Below are positions 48,720 to 57,427 of a DNA stretch of 64,000 nt, one piece after another. Numbering within the stretch: position 1 is the stretch's first letter; each line of letters starts with the position of its first letter. The notes below the pieces were generated by a model, which was not told the DNA's origin, searched no databases, and worked only from the letters and a program-made list of their open reading frames with translations. Both the position numbers and the translations under genes were made by a program. The stretch lies in NCBI RefSeq assembly GCF_000372725.1, contig NW_005197506.1:424177-488176 (forward strand). Direction: 5' to 3'. Source of the DNA: Emiliania huxleyi CCMP1516 (taxonomy: Eukaryota; Haptophyta; Isochrysidales; Noelaerhabdaceae).

Positions 48720-51162
48720 CTACTCCTCCTCCCCCCCGTCGGAAGCGACCAGTTCTGCCAGACGCGCTCGGTACGGCCCCTCGAGGGTGTCGTCGCCCAC
48801 CAACTCCCTCGCCGCCTTTGTGCGCAACCCCATGCGCAGGAAGAGACGCAGAATCGGCTGGAAAGGCCCCGAGGCGACCGCTTCGGGTGGAAGGCCGTCG
48901 AGGAAGGCCGTGATGGCCTTGGAGAGGGCTAGCGAGCGCGGCGTCAGGAGCGAGGCGTACTTTGGGTTGAGCAGCACGCGGCAGCGGCGAGACTCGACCG
49001 CGGAGCCGACGTGGTCGAGGAAGATCTCGAGCGACCTCGCGTGGTGCTGCAGCCGCTCGCGCTGCGTCAGGCGGACAGCGCCGCCCGGCGGGAGGTGCAG
49101 GCCGTCCACAGGCGTCACGTGCAGGAGCGGCCGCCACAGCGCGTCGAACATGCGGTCCGCCTCGAGGGGAAACATCGTGCCCAGCGACGTGCGCCCCGGC
49201 GGGCGGCGCCACGCCGCCGCCCCCTCCACGCCGGCCCTCGCCTCCTCCGCCGGTTGCCCCTCCGCCGCCAGCCCCTCCTCCGGCAGCTCCTCGCGGCCGT
49301 GGTTGGGCGCGACGGACCCGCGGACCGTCTCGACGATGCGGCACCTGTGGAGGCGGGCAGGCGGTGAGCAGGCGGCGTGGTCGAGCCAGGCGAGCGGCGC
49401 GGCACCAATTCTCGTCGCGCATCGAGAAGCCGAGGAAGAGGACGTGCTGCGTGAGGAGCAAGCCCTGCAGCACGCCCTGGCTCGCGGCCTGCTCGCGCGA
49501 GAAGCTCGCGTAGTCCGCCCGCGTCAGCACGAGCGAGTCGGGGCGCGAGACGGAGCCGTGCAGCTTGAGGCACCTGGGCACGGCCGCCGCGCCGTGAGGA
49601 GGCCTCCGCCCGCGACGCGGCGGCGCCGTGCTGTGATTGGCGCCAGCGGTCCGTCTCCCACCCCACATCCGTCGGAAGAACCGCCATGTCGACGCCTGGT
49701 GAAGTCATTGGCAGTCCATCATCGACGGTTGGACGATCTGGCCGCCCAACCGCCAGCAGTGTCGACGCCGGCGCCGCGCACGGCGAGCTCAAAGAGCTCG
49801 TCGAAGTTGCTCGTCACGCACCCCTTGAAGGGGAGGCCAGCCAGCAGCGCGTGCTGCGGCGAGTGGCGCTTCGCCATGCCGACGATCCGCGCGCAGAGCC
49901 GCTTGAGGGCGGCGTCGCCTCCCGCCCGCGCGGCGAGGAGGGAGGCGGCCTCGAGCGGGTTGAGGGAGGCGAGCGACGCGCGGTCCGGCGGCGAGATTGC
50001 GAGCTCGGCGGCAAGAAGCTCGATGAGCTGCGACCAAGAGGGCAGGCCGGCGTCGATCGAGACGCCCGCGCCGAGGAAGAGCGACGTCTGCCCGTTCAGC
50101 AGCAGCCGCGCGAGCCGGTCCACCTCCGCCTGCCACGAGCATTCCGAGAGGGCTCAGCGGAGGGTGCCGAAGCACCGGGCAGTGCGCACCGTCGAGAGAC
50201 TCCGTCCGCCTCGCGCCTCGTACTCGTCGGCCGACGCGGCGTCCGCCGGCGCGCGGAGTCGGTAGAGGCGGCCGAGCTGGTCGGGCGAGCGCGCGCCGAG
50301 GAGGCGGCGGCGCGCCTGTGACTCGGGTCGAGGTCGTTCTTGGCTCCGGGTGCTTAGTTTGTGGCTCGGTGCAGTGCTCAGTTTGGGCTCGGTGATCGAA
50401 GGCTCAGGGCCAAAGCGAATGCTCAGGGGCTGGCGAGCTGCAAGAGCAGGCGGCGCCTGCTGCGCGGCGCCAAAGGCGGACGAGTCGACGGTGCAGAGGG
50501 CGACGTCGCACGCGTGGCGGCTCGCAAAGGCGTGCAGCTCGCGCAGCATCGCCGCGATGATCTCGCCGCTCTGCTCGTCGCCTCGAAGCACGTCCTCCGC
50601 CGCCAGCCCCGCGCCTACAGGAGGAGTCAGAAGGTAGAGAAGGGCTCCCGAATTGAAGCAATTCTGCCGCCGCGACGCCGGCGCCAAAGATGGGCACTGC
50701 CACAAGAGGAAGGGCGCGGCCGAAGCGCGAGCGGCCTCGCAGGTCCGCGACGACCTGGTCGAGGAACTGATTGAGCGAGAGAAGGGAGGCAGGAAGCGGC
50801 TCGCCCATCACCAGCGTCAGGTATGGGCGAGGGTGCTCGTACTGCTTGTACCGCTCTTCTCGCCGCCGCCGCAGCGCTGCCGCCGTCCGCGGAAGGCAGC
50901 GCACAGCTCGGATCGAGCTGCCCCATCCGCGTGGCCGCTCGGGCTGCTCGCACTCGCGGATCGAGCGCTGCCAACGCGGGCTCAGTTCCATAGACTCGGA
51001 GACGGGGCAGAGCCACGCGTCGCACGCTAGGAAGCGGAGGTCGGTGTTCATCACAAAGATGTGGCCTCTCCGGCGGTCGGCCAAGAGGTGGCCTCTCTGG
51101 CGGTCGGCTTGGAGGGGCGGGGCGATGAGCAGGAGGAGGAGCAGAGAGTGACACGAGCGCAT
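48720..51162 (-). CDS. SIR2-like protein with N-terminal macro-like domain and signal peptide
   Basis: The ATG at 51162 starts MRSCHSLLLLLLIAPPLQA, a good signal peptide. Exon 1 then has FVMNTDLRFLACDAWLCPVS, RPYLTLVMGEPLP and LPLVAVPIFGAGVAAAEL. Another exon gives VGAGLAAEDVLRGDEQSGEI and CDVALCTVDSSAFGAAQQAR. This alpha/beta segment resembles the macro-like domain that precedes SIR2-like domains in some bacterial proteins (my recollection of the pattern). The SIR2-like part (from 50123) has SLFLGAGVSIDAGLPSW, VTSNFDELFELA, CLKLHGSVSRPDS and VLFLGFSMRDENW, keeping the GAG, Asn-Asp and His positions of NAD-binding sirtuin folds. The C-terminus (to EEE at 48720) is alpha-helical. At least four introns are needed. 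NAD hydrolysis or deacylation is inferred from the fold. Confidence 0.75.
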
Positions 51163-51327
51163 GGTGCAGCAGCTGAAGAGGCGCCACGGCGGAGGAAGTG
51201 CTGGTCCTCCAGTTCGCAGCTCACCCCGTACCTGGCGCGAGAGAGCGTGCGCGTCCTTTACTCGCCAGTCCCGGTGCAGCCACACAGGCCCCTGTCGGGC
51301 CACGATAAAATCGAACGCGCTTCACAG

Positions 51328-51449
51328 AGTTTGGACTTTCTGCGGGGGATGGTATGGTACGCTCAACAACCCAGACCATACCAGTTTTAGGAGAGCGGGC
51401 CCCATTTTTTGGGCCGCGAGGGTACCATACCCCGGAAAAAGTTGGAACC
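51328..51449. mobile_element. Short TIR element (122 bp), GGTTCC family, TSD CAG
   Basis: Left AGTTTGGACTTTCTGCGGGG continuing GATGGTATGGTAC; right, inverted, GGTTCCAACTTTTTCCGGGG continuing TATGGTACC. CAG outside on both sides (51325-51327 and 51450-51452). It lies about 170 bp upstream of the SIR2-like gene start and shares ends with 9602-10306. Confidence 0.75.
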
Positions 51450-51688
51450 CAGGCTCGACACGCGGTGACGGTGCGAAAGAATTGTCGCGCTAATCAGTGT
51501 TCCTTAAGCAGAGGTCGGGGAAAAGGGAGAGGCCCTATATGTACATCCGTGGCCCTCTTCTTGTTTTTTTGCCAACCACAACCCACATACCGCCTCGAGC
51601 ATACCGCTACAGCTTATTCCTTATATACTTCTTTCAAAACCTGCAGCCTGTGGGCGGATCCTATTGGCACAGCTCACAACAACAAAAG

Positions 51689-51717
51689 TGTTAGAGTTGT
51701 TTGGTATTGCTAAAATT
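51689..51717 (+). repeat. Short repeat shared with 60183-60210
   Basis: GTGTTAGAGTTGTTTGGTAT followed by TGCTAAAA is found here and again upstream of the kinase gene. Confidence 0.8.
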
Positions 51718-51729
51718 TTCTCTCTCAGC

Positions 51730-52939
51730 TCACAGCTCGCGCCGGCGCGCGCCGGACACGGACGAGTGCTCGCGATCATACTCAATGTGCTCCAGGCACA
51801 AGCCCTCGGGCGGCAGCACCGGCCCAACGATGCCGCGCATCCGCATCTCGGCCTTTGGGCAATGGCCGCCGCCGCCTCCTCCGCCGCAGCGTCCACCATC
51901 CGAGCCGGCGTCGGCGGCGAGGGCCGTCAGCACCGTCTCGGCCGGCGCGAAGCCCATGCCGACCATGAGCAGCGTGCCGGCGATGATGCGGACCATCCTG
52001 TAAAGGAAACCGTCGCCTTCGACGACGACGTCATACGCAACCTCCGCCTCGCCGGAGCCGCCCACAAGCTCGCCGCAGCGGGGCTCGACGACGCACCGGT
52101 AGACGGTGCGTGTTGTGCTCCTCTGGTCGCCACCACTCGACTGGAAGGCGGCAAAATCGTGCGTGCCGCAGCTAAAAGAGCACGAAGAGAAGGAGGTGAG
52201 GGTGGAAAGGAATCTCAGCCGAGCACGTGATTGCGTCGAGTGCCAGCTGGAATGCAGGGATATGTGGATCTACGGGTGCCGCACAGCAAGCTCGCCGCCG
52301 CCTGCATCGCGCCGACGTCGGAGATATGCAGCGGCTGTTGCGCGGCTTCGCGCCGCCGCTGCTTCCGGGAGCGAGGCGGCGGCAGCCCCGCCTGCTCCGG
52401 GTCGAGCCCTTCCTCGCGCCGCTGCCTCTCGGCCCTGGCTGCGTGCGTCGCCACCAGCTTGAGCACGCGCCGCTCCTCGTCGTCGCTAGCGTCGACGGCA
52501 GCCGGTACCGATAGCGCTTCCATCGGCACCGCACGACGTCGAAGCGGCTTGGCACGACGTCGACGCGCTTCAGCTGCAAGTCGGCAGGCAGATGTGCATT
52601 CAGAGCACCAGCCAGATCCGGCACTCGCACAGCGGAACCGTCCACACTGACACAAGCGGCCTCGCCATCCAGCGTGTCAGCGTCAAAGATGATAACCTGG
52701 CCCTCTGCCGACACGCCCGCGTCGGTGCGGCCCGCGACGCCAATCTTTACTTGCCGGCCCAACGCGGGCCAGAGCGCTTGCTCGAGCGTCAGCAGCACCG
52801 TGCGCAGCGGCGCGCCGTCCTGAGTGCGCACGTTCTTCTGCACGCCGTGAAACCGCCTGCCGTCGTACTGGGCAACTGCGCGCAAGCGGAAGCGTTGTAC
52901 GGCGAGGCACAGGAATAGCGACGTGATGGCGGCGACCAT
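51730..52939 (-). CDS. tRNA pseudouridine synthase, TruA family
   Basis: The N-terminus at 52939 is hydrophobic (MVAAITSLFLCLAVQRFRL), possibly a targeting or signal sequence. Motifs are VAQYDGRRFHGVQKN, catalytic Asp in KIGVAGRTDAGVSAEGQV, FDVVRCRWKRYRYRLP, DFAAFQSSGGDQRSTTR, DVVVEGDGFLYRMVRIIAG, and GPVLPPEGLCLEHIEYD. An intron at 52284-52172 (GTGCGG...TTTTAG, 113 bp) rejoins SLLCGTHDFAAF exactly. Near 52500, after YRYRLP, the frame changes to DDEERRVLKLVATHAARAER. A 23-bp GTACCG...GCTAG intron would fit but is implausibly short, so an indel or sequencing error is as likely. An Arg/Glu-rich insertion between the two halves is longer than in bacterial TruA. Modifies uridines in the anticodon arm. 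Confidence 0.87.
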
Positions 52940-53231
52940 TGACGCTCGTCACGTTCGGTGTGCACCTCAAACGCGACCAGCGAGCAGGGCATCTCTAAGG
53001 TGGTAGCAATCTCTTGCCGCGAAAGTTTCGCGCCAGTCGACGTTCCGCGCTCTCTGTCGCGCCTGAGCTCGCCCTTGGCGCCCGAGGCTACCCGGGACCG
53101 ACAGACAGCATCAAAGGACGCGCTAGATGTGCTTGTGACCGGCGCGTCTCTCTTGACCGGCACGAGCAGTGCTGTGTGCGGCGCTCGCCACCCTGGCGAT
53201 TGTGCTGGACGGCGGACGGCGCGGTTGCTCA
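52940..53231. other. Upstream region of TruA
   Basis: No gene or repeat recognised. Ends at the foldback element. Confidence 0.5.
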
Positions 53232-53497
53232 GATGGCCTTATGACGACCCCATTTCGACATCGTTCCCAAGACCTCTACTCATGAGCTCCATGCGGGAAT
53301 GATTGGCTCAACCAACTGATCACAAATTCTCTCTGCAACATCAGAGTCGTCGAATTATGCTGTCACGAGGGAGAATTTTGGCGCTTTGTGAGATATCGTG
53401 GGAATTTGTGATCAGTTGGTTGAGCCAGTCATTCCCGCATGGAGCTCATGAGTAGAGGCCTTGGGGACGATGTCGAAATGGGGTCGTCAAGGCCATC
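53232..53497. mobile_element. Foldback TIR element (266 bp), TSD TCA
   Basis: Long inverted arms of 98 and 96 bp (53232-53329 and 53402-53497) starting GATGGCCTTATGACGACCCC and its near-complement, with a 72-bp spacer. TCA flanks both ends (53229-53231 and 53498-53500). Arms differ at only a few positions (for example an AT insertion near the left end). No coding capacity. Confidence 0.87.
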
Positions 53498-53768
53498 TCA
53501 GTGGCTACACGGCCTGCCACGGCGTGTGTGCCACGGCTCTGGACGACTCTGATGAACTGGCGCTTGATGGGGGCATAACTTGCGATCCCGACCTTGCGCG
53601 ACGTGCCTATTAGTGCATTCTACCATCTACTCACATGGCAAGCATGGGCGACGCCTCAGGCCCCATGCCGGCCATCGAAATATAAGGGTTTGCTAAAAAA
53701 AATTTTTTTTATTGCCGCAGCGGGCCGGCCGTCGCTCCCGCCAACCCACTGCTCCCTCCCGCCGACAC

Positions 53769-55859
53769 ATGCAGGAGGAGGAGTCTCTCTACGACATCCT
53801 TGGCGTGCGTCCCAGCGCGACCGAGGCCGAACTCCGCAAGGCCTACCGGCGAGAGGCGCTGCTGTGGCACCCCGACAAGTCCACGGCGCCGGCAGAGGTC
53901 GCATCGGAGCGCTTCAAGCGCGTCTCGCACGCCTTCCACGTGCTCTCGGACGCGCAGCTGCGGGCGGCGTACGACGACGACCCTGTGCCCACGCGGAGGC
54001 GCAGCGGCGAGGACTGGGACTCGCACGCAGCGTGGGGCGCGTGGGAGGAGTTTTCGCAGGAGGACGAGCGGACGAGGCGGGCGCGCAAGCGCAAGGAGGC
54101 GGCGTTTCGCTTCGGCGTGTGCGCCTTCGCCGCGTGGAGCGCGGTCCTCGCGGGGCTGATGCAGCAGCGGCTGCGAGACAACCACCTGCTCTTCCCTCCT
54201 CCGCTCGGGCCTCTCTCAGCGAGAGGCCTCGGGGACGTCTCGCTCAAGGTTCCCTTCCGCAACCTGACGGCGCTGCTCGTCGCGAGGAGAGTCGCCACCC
54301 TCGACGCAGGCGCGGAACCCTTGCAAGACACTCTCCGAGACACCGAGACGCTCCCCACTGCCCGTGCTTCACCCGGCAGAGGGCCGCTCGAGGGTCCCTC
54401 GAGCAGACCCTGCCCAGACGCGCTCGGGCGGCCGTTGCGTCCACCCGCGCCCTCCGCCCCCCCTCTCGCCTCGCCCGCCTGGCTGACGCTGGCACCTCGC
54501 CGCAGCCTCTCGGGCGGTTGCGACGATGCCGGGGCTGCGCTCGCTCGCCCGCGCCCACACCGCCTACCTCAACCTCACGTTTGCGCCGCACGAACTGCAG
54601 CCGGTGGCGCGCGGCGCGGCGGCCGCCTCCGCGGGCCAGCCCGAGAGGGGAGCACTCGTCGCCTCGCCCCGGCGCGTCGGGGGGAAGGCGCGCTGCAGCC
54701 CTCGGAAGCCGAGGCTTGCAAGCCTCCTCCCAGGGTCAGGTGAGCACCGTGCGCCCTCCCGCCTCCAGGTGCACACCCTCTACAGCTACGTGCACGCCCT
54801 CCTCAAGTGTGAACAGCGCCTCTTCCCACCTGCAGCTGTGAACAGGTGCACACCCTCTCCACCTACGTGCACGCCCTCCTCAAGTGTGAACAGCGCCTCT
54901 TCACACCTGCAGCTGTGAACAGGTGCACACCCTCTACACCTACGTGCACGCCCTCCTCAAGTGTGAACAGCGCCTCTTCACACCTCCAGCTGTGAACAGG
55001 TGCACACCCTCTACAGCTACGTGCACGCCCTCCTCAAGTGTGAACAGCGCCTCTTCACACCTGCAGCTGTGAACAGGTGCACACCCTCTACACCTACGTG
55101 CACGCCCTCCTCAAGTGTGAACAGCGCCTCTTCACACCTCCAGCTGTGAACAGGTGCACACCCTCTACAGCTACGTGCACGCCCTCCTCAAGTGTGAACA
55201 GCGCCTCTTCACACCTCCAGCTGTGAACAGGTGCACACCCTCTACACCTACGTGCACGCCCGCAGCAGCGCGTACCACAGCCCGTGGCCGCCGCAGCGCT
55301 CGCTCTGCGTCCGGCTCCTGCGGCGCGCGCGCGAGCGGAGTTCGCGGGGAGATGGGCGATGTGCCGCCTCTCAGCCCACGCGGCGCCTCGCTGTACAGGT
55401 CCGGCACCGTCAAGCCGGCGGCGCGGGAGGCGTGGTTCGACGACCTCTCCGAGAGTGTGAGCGGCCGGCTGCGGCCCTTTGTGATGGAGGCGAGTGAGAA
55501 GAGGGACGGAAGACGCCCAGAGACTGACGCCAAGAGACAGACACCTCCCTCCCGGACACCGCTCCGAGAGAATTGAGACACCTCCGACCTGCGAGGTGCC
55601 CGAGGTGCCTCCCGAGCCACCGCCTGCGCGGCTGCCTGAGCTGCCCTTTCCCCACGACCGTGCCTCCCAGGCGGTCGAGCCGGCCGACTGCCGCGCCGGC
55701 GTCGGCGCCGCGGCGGTCGCTCTCGTGCTGCTTGGCGCCGTGGGGCTGAGCTGGTGTAGCATGCGGCTGCGCGAGCGGCTGATGGCCGACCCGGTGCTCG
55801 CCTTTGTGGTGTCCTTTGTGGGCGGCTTCGTCGTGCTGTTTGGCTTTTTGCTCCTGTGA
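53769..55859 (+). CDS. Membrane-anchored J-domain (DnaJ-like) protein
   Basis: The ATG at 53769 opens directly into a J-domain: ESLYDILGVRPSATEAELRK, the invariant HPDKS and FHVLSDAQLRAAYDDD. A basic stretch (RRARKRKEAAFRF) is followed by a membrane helix FGVCAFAAWSAVLAGLM. Downstream segments in other frames, LRSLARAHTAYLNLTFAPHE (54530-54740, ending at a TCAG|GTGAGC donor), AYHSPWPPQRSLCVRLLRR (about 55270), LSPRGASLYRSGTVKPAARE (about 55370-55490) and a final exon with AAAVALVLLGAVGLSWCSMR and VLAFVVSFVGGFVVLFGF, are likely later exons. The large intron between 54740 and about 55265 is filled by a 77-bp minisatellite. It would act as an Hsp70 co-chaperone at a membrane. The J exon is certain; joining everything to 55859 is inference. 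Confidence 0.7.
54769..55261 (+). repeat. 77-bp minisatellite, 6.4 units
   Basis: Units start at 54769, 54846, 54923, 55000, 55077 and 55154, with a partial one at 55231, an exact 77-bp period. Each begins GTGCACACCCTCTACACCTA and ends CAGCTGTGAACAG. Units differ at few positions (CTGCAG/CTCCAG; ACACCT/ACAGCT), in an alternating pattern that suggests two-unit expansion. All frames meet stops, so it is noncoding and intronic. Confidence 0.95.
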
Positions 55860-57427
55860 CGCTCGACCCCCCCCCGTCGCCGTGGGGCGATGGAGGAATA
55901 GGTCCCAGATGCAGGGGGAAAGAGAAGAGGAGGCGCAGTGCCCGGAAGGAGGCTTTCAGAGACAGTGATCAGTGTGGTGGTCGTAAGACAGAGGAGGGTA
56001 AACTAAAAAATGCCCCAATAACGATATACGGCTTCTTACGAACTGTGTAAGCCCACGACCGAGACGTACGCGAGCGGGACGAGGGCGCAAGTCCACGCGC
56101 GTGGGAGCCCACCTCAAATGCGAAATCCGTTATCCGGCCATTCCCCCCCGGCCATTCCAACGGCCAGGCGCGGGCCGCTCGCTTAAGGTTCCGCCCATGT
56201 GTCAGTTTCGGGGGGCACAAACCCTGCCCCCCCTAGTGCCTCTCAGGTAAGGCCCAGGTGTGGCCTCTAGGGCATCAGAAGAGGGACCAAGAGAGTCCAG
56301 TCTGCGAGAGCCATGCCCATGGGGCCCATGTCTTCCCCCCCCCAAAGGTCGCGTTCAAATGCCCGGAACGGCCGTCTCAGTGGTGTCCGGCCGGCGCGAT
56401 CACCGAGCTGTGACGCTCAGGGAAGCCGGTTGAGGTACTGGTTTCTTTGCCCAGGGCTGGCCTACGGCCCATGCTGGATCAGCTGAGCAAGGTTTTGGGG
56501 AGAGTTCTATTTTTCTATATCTTCAGAAATTTTCACGAGACCATAAAAGAATCTCAGGCCGCTCGGCCCACAACACCGCGCTCGCCGTCTCCGTCCAGCT
56601 GCCAGCCTCTGCCAGGCAGTGGGCGAGCCGCCAAGCTGCCAGAACCTGCCAGGCAGTGGGCGATCCGTCCGTGCTTCCGTCTGCCAGGCCGATGCTCCAA
56701 GTGTAGCCCGCTCGAGAGAAGGGAGAAGGGCGGCTCCCTTGTACTGGGGGGGGGGGGGGGGGTCGGCTTCTTACTCTACACAGCCTCCCTTCCTCGCAAC
56801 GAGCCCTCTCCAACCCACCATCCCATGCAACCGCGCTTGGTCTCGGGGGACGCAGGGGTCACTCCCGCGCGACCTCGGGAACTAGCGGGGGCAGTCGGAG
56901 AAGGGGCGACTCGGTGCTCTGACGGTCATCGCCCAACACGGTCATCGCGTGACACTAGCAAATCCTTTGGCCGAGGACCAAGGGTGACAGGGTCGAGCGC
57001 GCGAGCTTGCGCCCTTGCGCCCGTTGGCTTGTGTGAACTCTGCTGAGTCTGAACGAGCTCTGCTCGAGTCTGATAGCCGAGCCGCCGCCGCACCGCACGC
57101 GCACGCGCGCACATCCACATGCACACGCAAAAGGTTATACATTTGCCGGCGACGGCGACTCATTATTTATCACATGAAGGCCAGTCCATGAAGGTCGGAA
57201 GGGGGACGGTCATCGCGTAACACTCCTAACACAGTCAGCCGCATTGTAGGTCACTCCCGCGTGTGAGTGAGTAGTGAAAAAATCCCACCCGGGAACTAGC
57301 CGGGGCAGTCAAGAAAGGAACTCGGTGCTCTGACGAAAACGATAAAAAACGCCCATCGCGTGACACATCCAGAAGCAGGACCAAGGTGCAGACGCGCGAA
57401 AGAGCAGGAACAGCGTCCTCAGAAGCC
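55860..57427. other. Intergenic with repeats and a G-tract
   Basis: No gene. A 100-bp block (GTCACTCCCGCG..., GGAACTAGC.GGGGCAGTC, CTCGGTGCTCTGACG, CATCGCGTGACAC) at 56857-56955 is repeated at 57250-57366, just before the ATG at 57428. CTGCCAGGCAGTGGGCGA.CCG is directly repeated at 56610-56670. A G-tract lies at 56746-56762. GGCCATTCCAACGGCCAGGC at about 56150 recurs at 44838. Confidence 0.6.
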
